Shown here: positions 41,671 to 50,424 of the stretch, piece by piece | Position numbering within the stretch: position 1 is the first letter of the stretch | How the letters are laid out: the number at the start of each line of letters is the position of its first letter | Notes under the pieces: generated by a model | Seen by the model: only the letters and a program-made list of their open reading frames with translations | Database searches by the model: none | Told to the model about the DNA's origin: nothing | DNA from: Oceanospirillum sp048264105 | Lineage (GTDB): Bacteria > Pseudomonadota > Gammaproteobacteria > Pseudomonadales > Halomonadaceae | NCBI GenBank assembly: GCA_048264105.1 | Contig: JBLXDJ010000004.1 | Location: 310,001-374,000, forward strand | DNA: 64,000 bases | Direction: 5' to 3' | Translations under genes and position numbers: made by a program

Positions 41671-44454
41671 TTAGCCCAGTTGTACCACGCCGCTGGCAGA
41701 TACTTTAAGCATGCCACCAGCATTGATCTGCCCCATAGCGTTAGCCTGCATTTTTATAGTGGCACCTTGGAGGTTTAGTGCTCCTGTTGCTTGCGTATTA
41801 ATCGCACCACCGGAGATGTTCGTTGTGGTATTCCCGTTAAGATTAACCGTGGCTGAGCTTATAGTTGTTGCGCCTGTTCCTGTGACAGTGATTGCGGACC
41901 CTTTGATGCTTACCGCGGCAGCTGCTGTTATATTAGCTGCTGCTGCAGACGTTACCGTAAGCTTAGGGGTGTTTATATTTGTCCCGGCAGGCGTAAGCTT
42001 AATGGTGTTTGCTGGTGTGCAGGCTACTTGCGCAATCTCGGCTTTTAGCTGGATCCATGCTGTCTTGGCATTTTTTGCAGCGGTGGCTTGGGCGGTAATT
42101 GTGGCTTCAGATGCTACCGCATTGCTGACAGCACTTGCCCAGTCAGCCCCTACTAAGGATGGGGTAATAAGTGGTGAGCTATAGAGTAAAATATCTCCCG
42201 TTGTTCCTGTGCCAAGAGTTACTCCATTTGGCCCATTGAAGGTATGTGAGTCATCGGCAACAGAAATTTGGGGGCCTTTGGTTACTTCGAATGATGCGCC
42301 TACGCAAACGTCCATCTTAATCCCGGCTTCAAAACTGAAATTTAATGCTGCAAGCGAAACCGACGTATTTACGCCAGTGGCTTTTACTTCAGTTGTAGCT
42401 AGTGTGGCTCCTCTACTGACTTCATCAAGCCCGAAATAAACTTCTTCTTTATTCCCTGTTTGGTAGTCATAAACATCACCGATGGTTTTGCTAATTAAAA
42501 GTTTATCGGGGTCATATCCCGGGATCGAGAAGTAGTCCAGTTCAAAACTACCATCCCATTTGGTCCGGCCTTCAGTTTCCACATAACTGACTTCGTAACC
42601 ATTACCATAGTTAAAGTCTTTCGAGCCGCCAAAGGTGTAGGTATTGCCGTCAGTCCAGGTGTATTGCTCGCCCGTTCTGCGTAAAAAATGATATTCACCG
42701 GTTCGTTCATCTTCAATTTTGTCACCAAGCGTTCCGTTATCGTCGCCTTTCAGAAAGATGTCTCCGTCCAGTGTGCTTTCATCGATCAGATCAGTTGCTT
42801 GATCAGAGCTGTTCAACAGGTCTTCGGGAATATCATCAGTTTTCTTACGGGTCGTTATCGTGACTTGAGAACCACTGACAACCTCCTGATAAAAGCCTCC
42901 TTCGGTCATCATCATGATGCCATTGGCCTTTACCGGGTTGGCAGCACCCAAGTGCAAGTACGAGTTGCTATTGGGCGAGAACAGCTTAATACGCTCGGAA
43001 CCAGCTTCATCCTCCATCTCAATGATGTTGTTGGCGGCTGTTTTGATCTTATTCTGTGTGTGGTTGTCTTCCCGAACAACGCTTGGCTTGGATGCATTGG
43101 GTACCGCGCCGGTAATCACTGGGCGGTCAGGGTCGCCACCGATAAAACTCAGCAGCACTTCAGCGCCTTTCAGAAGGGGGAAGTGCATACCACTGTTATC
43201 ACCGGCGTTGGGCTGAGACATAGGAATCCACCAGGAAGCCTGGGCACCATCCCGACCTTTACGATCAAAAGGCAGGACGACTTTATAGCGACCCCGACTA
43301 TCCAGGTGAGCATACTGACCATCACCTTCAGAATCGACGATGGCATTCAGGACACCATAGAAGCGGGGCTTCTCAGTACGTTGTTCAGGGCGAAACTGAA
43401 TGTCAGCATTAATGGCCTGAATCGTGTTGCTGTAGGGCTGTTCGTTGATCTGATGGATCTGGCTAAGATCTGGTGCGTACCCGCTATGGCTGACTGAAAT
43501 GGGTGTGTATTCGGTGTTGAGCTTGCCTAGTGGATGGCCGCTAAGGTTAAGCGGATAGGCGGGTGCGATTTCTACATCCAATGAGCTGCCAAAAAAACGG
43601 GTTTTCTGCATAAGCAGTTCTTCGGCCCGAATATCAGCCAGTTCCTTGGCTTCATCCAGATCCAGCAGGTTGTCGCAGTAACGGAAGACTTCGCCGAGGC
43701 CTGAACTGTCAATAAGGGCTTTTGCGGCAAGATCAACTGATGGTTGGTCGTTATTGTAGTCTTTTACTATTACTTCTTTTGGAACCCGTTGATTATTCTG
43801 AGTCCACTGAAATATGACTGGTGCGCCTTCGGAATAGGAGTTGCCGGTAATTGGTGAGTACAAAGCATCAAGACTTTCAGCAGGGTGCTGATTATTTTTA
43901 TTACAAAAGATAGCTTTATCTTTTTGGTTGCTTTGATCAAAAAAGAAGTAAACACCTTCCCGTTCAGTAATCCTTTTTAAGAAATTGTAGTGACTTTCAC
44001 CAAACTGACAGCGGTAGTCCCAGGGACGATAGCTACTGATCAGGCTCAGATCGTATTCGTCTGATGTCAGACCTGCTTCATCAAAAAGCAGGGTTAGGGT
44101 TTCTGACAGACTAAGGCCGAGATAGACCTCATTGGTGGTGAATTGTGTCAGTAGCCAGAGACGAGGAACCAGGGTGGCTTCGAAGAGGTAGCCATTTTCT
44201 GTGGTCTTCAGGTAGTTAAAGTTGGATAAAATGCCATTAAATGCTCTCTTCTTACCGTAACTGTCGATAGTTAAAGTGCAGTTTCCTTCCAGAAGGGCAT
44301 CGGTGTCGAGGGTGTCGGAGTAACTGATCAGCTGAATATCAAACTGATAAAGGTCCCCCAGAGTCTCGGTGCCAGAGAACTGAAGAACGTGGAATTCGTC
44401 CTCCGAAATACTATCGCACTGAAATGAGAAAGAGACATCTGATGAGAGGCTCAT
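41671..44454 (-). CDS. vgrG: T6SS spike protein VgrG with extended C-terminal needle
   Basis: A 927-residue spike protein. The gp27-like part (1-about 380) includes LLTQFTTNEVYLGLSLSETL and YHFLKRITEREGVYF-type sequence. The gp5-like OB domain follows (WWIPMSQPNAGDNSGMHFPLLKGAEVLLSFIGGDPDRPVI). The C-terminal roughly 400 residues begin with linker sequence and end in Ala/Thr/Val/Gly-rich repeats (AAAVSIKGSAITVTGTGATT core) typical of a beta-prism needle. No toxin domain is visible. It is first in the minus-strand spike operon, divergent from the tss operon at 44784. The C-terminal repeats look more AT-rich than the core T6SS genes. Confidence 0.93.
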   Translation of the reverse strand: MSLSSDVSFSFQCDSISEDEFHVLQFSGTETLGDLYQFDIQLISYSDTLDTDALLEGNCTLTIDSYGKKRAFNGILSNFNYLKTTENGYLFEATLVPRLWLLTQFTTNEVYLGLSLSETLTLLFDEAGLTSDEYDLSLISSYRPWDYRCQFGESHYNFLKRITEREGVYFFFDQSNQKDKAIFCNKNNQHPAESLDALYSPITGNSYSEGAPVIFQWTQNNQRVPKEVIVKDYNNDQPSVDLAAKALIDSSGLGEVFRYCDNLLDLDEAKELADIRAEELLMQKTRFFGSSLDVEIAPAYPLNLSGHPLGKLNTEYTPISVSHSGYAPDLSQIHQINEQPYSNTIQAINADIQFRPEQRTEKPRFYGVLNAIVDSEGDGQYAHLDSRGRYKVVLPFDRKGRDGAQASWWIPMSQPNAGDNSGMHFPLLKGAEVLLSFIGGDPDRPVITGAVPNASKPSVVREDNHTQNKIKTAANNIIEMEDEAGSERIKLFSPNSNSYLHLGAANPVKANGIMMMTEGGFYQEVVSGSQVTITTRKKTDDIPEDLLNSSDQATDLIDESTLDGDIFLKGDDNGTLGDKIEDERTGEYHFLRRTGEQYTWTDGNTYTFGGSKDFNYGNGYEVSYVETEGRTKWDGSFELDYFSIPGYDPDKLLISKTIGDVYDYQTGNKEEVYFGLDEVSRGATLATTEVKATGVNTSVSLAALNFSFEAGIKMDVCVGASFEVTKGPQISVADDSHTFNGPNGVTLGTGTTGDILLYSSPLITPSLVGADWASAVSNAVASEATITAQATAAKNAKTAWIQLKAEIAQVACTPANTIKLTPAGTNINTPKLTVTSAAAANITAAAAVSIKGSAITVTGTGATTISSATVNLNGNTTTNISGGAINTQATGALNLQGATIKMQANAMGQINAGGMLKVSASGVVQLG

Positions 44455-44783
44455 AGTTACACCTGTATATTTCTAATTTACTAATTAATGAGCAAAAAGG
44501 AATTTTCCGACTATTTTTAGATTGTTAACTCAAAAACAAAATAGAGTAAAAATTCTTGTTTTATTCTACTTGGAGATAGGTGTTTTTGCCCAATTATGGG
44601 GCGTTTTATTGAACTGATTCAAAAAAACATAAGAAATGTTTATTTTGTAATTTACATTGTTTTTACTTTATCTTACAAAAGGTAAATGAAAAATAGCCCT
44701 AAGTATTTCGCACTGCATTGGGTCGTCTGACGGTTTTGGAGTGGTGCAGGGGCTTTAACATAATAAACCCGGAGTAGTGACGG
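44455..44783. promoter_or_regulatory. Divergent T6SS promoter region (vgrG / tssB)
   Basis: This 329-base, strongly AT-rich gap separates the two arms of the T6SS locus. A weak sigma-70-like pair, TTGTAA (44645-44650) and TATCTT (44669-44674) with an 18-base spacer, points toward tssB. No clear sigma-54 site was found. The AT-richness suggests silencing by an H-NS-type protein, which is inference only. Confidence 0.4.
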
Positions 44784-45272
44784 ATGGCTAGCAAAAATTC
44801 AGGGTCGGTGGCGCCGAAGGAAAGAATCAATATTTCCTATCGCCCGGCTACTGGCGGCGCGAAAGAGCGTGTTGAACTCCCTTTCAAGGTTTTGGTTACG
44901 GGGCAGTTTACCCCAGCCCCGGATGAGGTGGTTCTTGAAGAGCGCGCAACCAAAAATATTGATCGGGCTAACTTCGATGAAGTGATGTCAGGCATGAACC
45001 TCAAGCTGGATTTCACTGTGCCTAACAAGTTGAGTGCTGATGGCGATGATATCGCTGTGAGTCTTGACCCGAACAGCCTGAAGGATTTCGAACCGGACAG
45101 CATTGTTCAGGCGGTGCCTGAACTGCAGAAAGTGCTGGAGCTTCGGGAAGCCCTGAAAGCCCTGAAAGGGCCTCTGGGCAACACCCCCAAAATGCGTAAA
45201 ACGATTCAATTGATGCTGGAAGATAAAGATTCCCGCAAAAAACTGATGCAAGAACTTGGCCTGAAGAAGTAG
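44784..45272 (+). CDS. tssB: T6SS sheath small subunit TssB
   Basis: This 162-residue protein pairs with TssC to form the contractile sheath. Family marks are KERINISYRPATGGAKERVELPFKVLVTGQFT (core ELPFKVLVTGQF), the DFTVPNKLS segment and LKDFEPDSIVQAVPEL. Length is normal. A GGAG ribosome site precedes the ATG. It opens the plus-strand T6SS operon, 10 bases before tssC. A TssB-like segment recurs at the N-terminus of the protein at 53907. Confidence 0.96.
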   Translation: MASKNSGSVAPKERINISYRPATGGAKERVELPFKVLVTGQFTPAPDEVVLEERATKNIDRANFDEVMSGMNLKLDFTVPNKLSADGDDIAVSLDPNSLKDFEPDSIVQAVPELQKVLELREALKALKGPLGNTPKMRKTIQLMLEDKDSRKKLMQELGLKK

Positions 45273-45282
45273 GGGCACTGAG

Positions 45283-46746
45283 ATGAGCGAAGAGACCCAA
45301 GTACAAGATCAGCCGCAATCTCAGCCTCTGGTAGGCGAGATTCTGGAGTTTACCCGTCTGGGTGAACAGGATGAAGGTTATGAGCTGGCACGCCAGGGTG
45401 TTGAGGCGATGCTGTCTGAGTTGCTGACTCAGTCTGAACCTGTTGAACGTGTCGACAAGTCATTGGTCGATCAGATGATCAACGAGCTGGACCAGCGGTT
45501 GGGACAGCAGCTGGATGCCATCCTGCACAATGAAGAGTTCCAGAAGCTGGAATCGGCATGGCGCGGTCTGGCGTTTCTGGTTAACCGAACTGACTTTAAC
45601 GAGAACATTCGTGTTGAGATGCTGAATGTTGATAAAGACGAGCTGCTGGAAGACTTTGAAGATGCACCGGAACTGAACCAGACGGCGATGTTCCAGAAAG
45701 TGTATACCGAAGAGTATGGCCAGTTCGGTGGCGAACCCTATGGTGTACTGGTAGGTGGTTACGAGTTTGGCCCCGGTGCCCAGGATATTAAGTTGCTTGA
45801 AAGCCTGTCCGGTTTGGCTGCGGTTACCCATGCCCCTTTCATCGCATCGGCAGGCCCATCTTTCTTCGGCCTGAGCGAATTTGATGAACTGCCGGATCTT
45901 AAAGAGCTGGATTCACTGTTCGAAGGTCCTCAGTACCTGAAATGGCGCGGTCTGCGCGACACCGAAGATTCCCGCAATATCGGTCTGACACTGCCACGCT
46001 TTATGGGGCGTCTGACATACGGTGAGAATAAACCGGTTAAAAGCTTTACCTATACCGAGCAAGTGGATAGCAAGTCCGATTACCTGTGGGTTAACGCGGC
46101 ATACGCTTATGCCACCCGTCTGGTGGACAGCTTTGCCCAGTATCGCTGGTGTCCGAATATTATCGGCCCTCAATCCGGCGGTGCGGTAACAGACCTTGCT
46201 GTTCATGTGGTCGATAAAGAGGGTGCCAGCTCTCTGAATGGCCCGGTTGAGACCTTTATCTCCGACCGTAAAGAATATGAGCTGTCTGAGCTTGGCTTTA
46301 TCCCGCTAACTCAGCGTAAGAATGCTGATAACGCAACATTCTTCTCCTCAAGTTCGGTTCAGCGTCCTAAGCAGTTTGGCACTGAACCTGAAGCCCGTCA
46401 GGCAGAGCTGAACTATCGTCTGGGTACTCAGCTGCCTTACCTTTTCATTGTTAACCGTCTGGCGCACTACATCAAAGTGCTGCAGCGTGAGAATCTGGGT
46501 AGCTGGAAAAGCCGTGCAGATCTTGAAGCTGAGCTGAATCGCTGGATTCGTCAGTATGTGGCCGATCAGGAGAGTCCTTCGCCGGCGACCCGCAGCCAAC
46601 GTCCTCTGCGTAAAGCTCAGGTCAATGTTGTGGAAGTTGATGGTGAAGCAGGCTGGTATCAGGTTGGTCTGGAAGTTACGCCTCACTTCAAGTTCATGGG
46701 AGCGAACTTCACCCTGTCATTAACCGGTCTTCTGGACCGCGTTTAA
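45283..46746 (+). CDS. tssC: T6SS sheath large subunit TssC
   Basis: This 487-residue sheath subunit shows the family core: LESAWRGLAFLVNRTDFNENI, VYTEEYGQFGGEPYGVLV, and the C-terminal QVGLEVTPHFKFMGANFTLSL. AGGGGCACTGAG precedes the ATG. It is the conventional TssC and is followed by hcp. A divergent homologue is fused to a TssB-like segment further down the operon. Confidence 0.97.
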   Translation: MSEETQVQDQPQSQPLVGEILEFTRLGEQDEGYELARQGVEAMLSELLTQSEPVERVDKSLVDQMINELDQRLGQQLDAILHNEEFQKLESAWRGLAFLVNRTDFNENIRVEMLNVDKDELLEDFEDAPELNQTAMFQKVYTEEYGQFGGEPYGVLVGGYEFGPGAQDIKLLESLSGLAAVTHAPFIASAGPSFFGLSEFDELPDLKELDSLFEGPQYLKWRGLRDTEDSRNIGLTLPRFMGRLTYGENKPVKSFTYTEQVDSKSDYLWVNAAYAYATRLVDSFAQYRWCPNIIGPQSGGAVTDLAVHVVDKEGASSLNGPVETFISDRKEYELSELGFIPLTQRKNADNATFFSSSSVQRPKQFGTEPEARQAELNYRLGTQLPYLFIVNRLAHYIKVLQRENLGSWKSRADLEAELNRWIRQYVADQESPSPATRSQRPLRKAQVNVVEVDGEAGWYQVGLEVTPHFKFMGANFTLSLTGLLDRV

Positions 46747-46771
46747 CGCATCTTTTTGAGGAGTTCTTACC

Positions 46772-47290
46772 ATGCCAAGCGAAATTTATCTGACGATTGA
46801 AACGGAAGAAGGCGAGTCATTAACTGAAGGCGCCTCCGGTACCGAAAGTATTGGTGCGTTTTTCAAAACCGCTCACGAAGACGAGATCTTTGTTACCGCT
46901 TTTGATCATAAAGTGGTTATCCCAACAGACCGTCTGACCGGCCAGGTGATGGGCAATCGTAAGCACGAGTATCTTGAGATCCGTAAGCTGATCGACAAGA
47001 GTTCTCCGTTGCTGTTTCAGGCGATTGCAGAGCCTAAAGCGCTGACCTGTACCCTGAACTTCTTCCGTCCTGCGGATACCGGAAGTGATGGCCAGCCGGT
47101 TCACTACTACACCATTGAGCTGGAAGGCGCGAAGATCGTTTCGATCCGTACCTGCTCACCGAATATGCTGGATCCTGATAACGACGGCTTCCCGGCATTT
47201 GAAGAAGTACGTTTCACCTATAACAGCATTACCTGGAGTCATGAGATCGCCTCCAGTACCGCTATCGATAACTGGGCTGGTGCAGAGTAG
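46772..47290 (+). CDS. hcp: T6SS tube protein Hcp (first copy)
   Basis: A 172-residue Hcp family protein forming the hexameric inner tube. The Hcp pattern is seen in YLEIRKLIDKSSPLLFQAIAEPKALTCTLNFFRP and YYTIELEGAKIVSIRTCSPNMLD. The ATG follows GAGGAG. A second, clearly different Hcp is encoded at 55571. This copy lies beside the standard sheath genes and is the likely main tube protein. Confidence 0.93.
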   Translation: MPSEIYLTIETEEGESLTEGASGTESIGAFFKTAHEDEIFVTAFDHKVVIPTDRLTGQVMGNRKHEYLEIRKLIDKSSPLLFQAIAEPKALTCTLNFFRPADTGSDGQPVHYYTIELEGAKIVSIRTCSPNMLDPDNDGFPAFEEVRFTYNSITWSHEIASSTAIDNWAGAE

Positions 47291-47295
47291 TTATT

Positions 47296-48123
47296 GTGAG
47301 TGACGCTGTTACACATCATCCCCTGAATACTCAAACCGTTGCGCCGCAATCTTCTGATGCGGTCGCGACCGGTTTGGTGTCATGGGGAACAAAAGCAGCA
47401 AAATGGCTTATGCCATTTTGTCTGCTTTTTTTGTCTGCCTGCACAATTTGTCCCCCATCAAATGACCGCTGGAGTGGCGACATCCCTGCTAAACCGGAAG
47501 CTCAGAAGCTGAGTGAAAACGCTGGGGATGATGAAAACAGCAAGGCAGGAATCTGGTCCTGGCAGGATGGCCCCGGACGCTGGACATACAGTGCCCGTAA
47601 AAAGCCAGCAGCACCGGGCAATCAGTGGGTTTATGAACCCCGTTCAATCGTTTTAAGAGTTAATGCTGCTGACCAGCTGAACCTCTACATGGGGCAGCCG
47701 CATACATTAAGTTTAAAAGTGATTCAGTTGACCAATCCCGCGATTGTTTCTGAGTTACGCCAAAGCCCTTTTGGCTTGTCTGATCTGATGGCAGCGAAAG
47801 GCAAAGAGTTATCCGCCAGTATCGTGCGCGAAGATACGCTGGCGGTTGCACCGGGCAGTAATAAGACTCTGGTGTTGGCTCGTGAACAGGGTGTTCGTTA
47901 TGTTGCTCTGATCGCGGGTTATTTTGAGATGGAAAGTAAGAAAAGTGTCAGGATTATCCCTGTGCCCTCCGTGCAGGCCCGGATTTTACCCTGTTATGAC
48001 TCGACACCCTGGCCGTTTGGTGATCCACCACCACCGGAGCCGGATGATGTCCCGGCACGCCTGAAGTTATGGCTGGATATGGCGCCTGCAGAGATTAAGA
48101 CGCTCCAGGTTCAGGCTTATTAG
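47296..48123 (+). CDS. tssJ: T6SS outer-membrane lipoprotein TssJ
   Basis: This 275-residue lipoprotein links the TssLM complex to the outer membrane. The lipobox is LSAC, after the hydrophobic MPFCLLFLSAC (Cys near residue 49). The mature region has the transthyretin-like TssJ pattern (RSIVLRVNAADQLNLYMGQPHTLSLKVIQLTNP core LNLYMGQPHTLSLKVIQL). The GTG start at 47296 gives an unusually long N-terminal segment before the signal; an ATG at 47410 would leave no positively charged n-region, so a start between them is possible. The mature part is longer than most TssJ proteins. Confidence 0.87.
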   Translation: MSDAVTHHPLNTQTVAPQSSDAVATGLVSWGTKAAKWLMPFCLLFLSACTICPPSNDRWSGDIPAKPEAQKLSENAGDDENSKAGIWSWQDGPGRWTYSARKKPAAPGNQWVYEPRSIVLRVNAADQLNLYMGQPHTLSLKVIQLTNPAIVSELRQSPFGLSDLMAAKGKELSASIVREDTLAVAPGSNKTLVLAREQGVRYVALIAGYFEMESKKSVRIIPVPSVQARILPCYDSTPWPFGDPPPPEPDDVPARLKLWLDMAPAEIKTLQVQAY

Positions 48124-48159
48124 AAGAAAAGATTTTGAGTTAGAAGAAAAGATTTTGAG
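48120..48159 (+). repeat. Two exact tandem copies of a 20-bp unit
   Basis: The unit begins TTAGAAGAAAAGATTTTGAG at 48120-48139 and is repeated without change at 48140-48159. The first copy overlaps the tssJ stop codon. The remaining bases to tssK (48160-48315) show no gene; a promoter for tssK is possible but not clear. Confidence 0.9.
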
Positions 48160-48315
48160 ATAGTGCGCCCGTATTTTGGTTCTTTACCCGCGCAGTATCG
48201 GTAAACATGATTGTAAAACTGCAACTGATCAACGCTCTGCTCATCGGAGATGGCGCTTACGAGATGCCTCATCGGTAGCCAAGACGGATATGAAAGGATA
48301 TAGGCAGGATTCACT

Positions 48316-49710
48316 TTGAATACGAATAAACCACTGTACTGGCACCAGGGGCTGTTTCTGCAGCCAAACCACTTTCAGTATCAGGATGCATATAACGAGT
48401 TTATCCAGTCGGTGATCCGCCGCACGGTAGCGCCATTAGCCTGGGGTGTTGCCTCTGCAAAGGTCGATGCCGGGAATCTGGAGGCAGGGCAGGTTGGTTT
48501 TACCCAGCTGAGAGTCCTGTTTCAGGATGGCACGCTGTTCTCATTCCCTGAAAATGCCCGTCTGGTGGGCCGGATTTTTGATAGCCCGGCCTGGGAAGAC
48601 CGCAATAAGCCACTGAGAATCTATCTTGGGGTGAAGAAGCGCAACGAGGAACCTCTGGTTCAGCGTGAGTTGCCCAATGGCGGCGATGACAGCCTGAACA
48701 GTCGTTTTGTTATTGATGCTCAAAGTGCGACCTTAACGAATCGTTATGAGCAGGCTGAGCGTGTAGAGGCTCAGGTGCTTTCTCTGGAAGGTAAGCTCTG
48801 GTTTGAATCTGAGCTGGATCAGGCAACGGGTTACGACCTGATGCCTGTGGCTCAGTTGATTCGTACCGGTGACCAGATAAAACTGGATACTTCCTTTATC
48901 GCGCCCTGTATCACCATGCGTGGCGATCAGAATCTGGTTGAGCTGCTTCGGGGGATTCGTGAAGAAGTGCTGTCCCGTACCCGTCAGCTGGAAGAGTACA
49001 AACAGCCTGCGACCAGTTATACCGTTTCGGAATTTAATCCCCGTCAGATGCGCTACCGTCTGGCACTGCAGGTGATGGCGCGGTATGTGCAGTCTCTGAC
49101 ACATCTGCTTGAGATTCCTGATCTGACGCCGGAGCGCGCTTATACCTGTCTGCGTGAACTGATTGCAGAGCTTTCAGTGTTTACGCCTTTGTCCAGTGCG
49201 ACCTGCGAGATTGCACCGGAAAATATCGTGCTTCCGGCATACAACCACCTCAACCTGAGTGATTGCTTCTCTGTCGCCCACACTCTGATCCATCGGTTAC
49301 TGAACGAGATTACCGTGTCCTCTGAGGCGATGGTCAGTTTTGAACGTCTGGATGCGACATCTTTCCGGGGTGCGCTGGATAGCGACATGCTGGAACGTAA
49401 GGGCACTTACTTCCTGATTCTGCGTACCGAGCAATCTCAGGATGCCTGGCTGGAAGATTTCCGCCGTTACTCCAAGCTGGGGGCAGAAAGTCAGGTGGCG
49501 CTCTATCAGGCCCGTGCGCTTCCGGGTATCGGTAAGCGTCTTCTCAACAGCCGCCCTGAAGGGTTGCCAAGTCGTCCGAATTCACACTATTTCAGTCTGG
49601 ATGTTGCATCCGGACTCTGGCAGAGCGTCGAAAGCGATGGCTGCCTGAGCCTGATCTGGCCCGGAGCGCCGGAAGATCTGAAAGTCGAGCTGGTTTCACT
49701 TAGGGGATAA
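48316..49710 (+). CDS. tssK: T6SS baseplate protein TssK
   Basis: This 464-residue baseplate component connects the baseplate wedge to the TssLM membrane complex. The N-terminal family mark PLYWHQGLFLQPNHFQYQD begins at residue 5, so the TTG at 48316 is the natural start; it lies behind AGGA at good spacing and no in-frame ATG precedes the conserved motif. The C-terminal half (YFSLDVASGLWQSV, LKVELVSLRG) also fits. tssL follows two bases later. Confidence 0.95.
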   Translation: MNTNKPLYWHQGLFLQPNHFQYQDAYNEFIQSVIRRTVAPLAWGVASAKVDAGNLEAGQVGFTQLRVLFQDGTLFSFPENARLVGRIFDSPAWEDRNKPLRIYLGVKKRNEEPLVQRELPNGGDDSLNSRFVIDAQSATLTNRYEQAERVEAQVLSLEGKLWFESELDQATGYDLMPVAQLIRTGDQIKLDTSFIAPCITMRGDQNLVELLRGIREEVLSRTRQLEEYKQPATSYTVSEFNPRQMRYRLALQVMARYVQSLTHLLEIPDLTPERAYTCLRELIAELSVFTPLSSATCEIAPENIVLPAYNHLNLSDCFSVAHTLIHRLLNEITVSSEAMVSFERLDATSFRGALDSDMLERKGTYFLILRTEQSQDAWLEDFRRYSKLGAESQVALYQARALPGIGKRLLNSRPEGLPSRPNSHYFSLDVASGLWQSVESDGCLSLIWPGAPEDLKVELVSLRG

Positions 49711-49712
49711 CC

Positions 49713-50387
49713 ATGCACCTTATAGATAGTTTTGTAGATGTGCTGGTTTACGTCCAGCAGCAGAAGGCACTGATCCGAGATGGTCAGCAACCTGCATTTG
49801 AAGAGGTTCGGCTGAATGTTGAGCGCCTTCTGACGGAAAAATCCACTCTGCATCTGGAGGGTGGCTACCAATCGGAACATTATGATGAGGCGCGTTTCGC
49901 TGTTGTTGCCTTCATTGATGAGTCTTTGCTGGATACGGCCTGGAAAGAGTCGGGCCGCTGGGCTGCAGATCTGTTGCAGCGTAATTACTACCACACGGCA
50001 TCTGCGGGTATCGAGTTTTTCGATCGACTGGCAGGCCTGAACATGATTGATCCTGCTCACCGGGATATTCGTGAAGTCTATTACTACTGCCTCGCGCTCG
50101 GTTTCAGTGGTCGCTATTTTGAGCGTTCTGAGCGTGCCAGCCTTGAACGGATACGTCTGGACACTTATCAGTTGCTGATGGCGGGGCAAACGGCCCGACT
50201 GAAAGATGATGGTGAACGTCTTTCTCCCGAAGCTTATCCGGAATCCGGTGAGCAGAAACCTGAAGTTAAATCCGGTCGCTGGACACCTTTTATTTTCGGT
50301 GCTCCGGTTCTGGTTCTGGTTATCACCTACGTGGCGATGAAACTTGACGTCGTAGGTATGGCTAATCAACTGGTTTCCCTGATCTGA
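49713..50387 (+). CDS. tssL: T6SS inner-membrane protein TssL (DotU family)
   Basis: A 224-residue DotU/IcmH-type protein with a cytoplasmic N-terminal domain (FDEARFAVVAFIDESLLDTAW-type sequence, here DEARFAVVAFIDESLLD; also YYYCLALGFSGRY). A single C-terminal membrane helix lies at about 194-212 (FIFGAPVLVLVITYVAMKL). It has no peptidoglycan-binding OmpA-like extension. AGGGGATAACC precedes the ATG. Confidence 0.94.
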   Translation: MHLIDSFVDVLVYVQQQKALIRDGQQPAFEEVRLNVERLLTEKSTLHLEGGYQSEHYDEARFAVVAFIDESLLDTAWKESGRWAADLLQRNYYHTASAGIEFFDRLAGLNMIDPAHRDIREVYYYCLALGFSGRYFERSERASLERIRLDTYQLLMAGQTARLKDDGERLSPEAYPESGEQKPEVKSGRWTPFIFGAPVLVLVITYVAMKLDVVGMANQLVSLI

Positions 50388-50424
50388 TCAGGGTTGTTGC
50401 GGACTTAGAATAAGAAGACGGATC

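Noticed and set aside
41671..42200. VgrG C-terminal Ala/Thr-rich stretch as a toxin domain
   Set aside because: The repeats fit a beta-prism needle; no catalytic motif could be found by eye.
48120..48159. CRISPR-like repeat
   Set aside because: Two adjoining 20-bp copies without spacers; a simple tandem duplication.
49587..50369. 260-codon minus-strand frame opposite tssL
   Set aside because: Antisense shadow; TssL on the plus strand has the family motifs and a good start.
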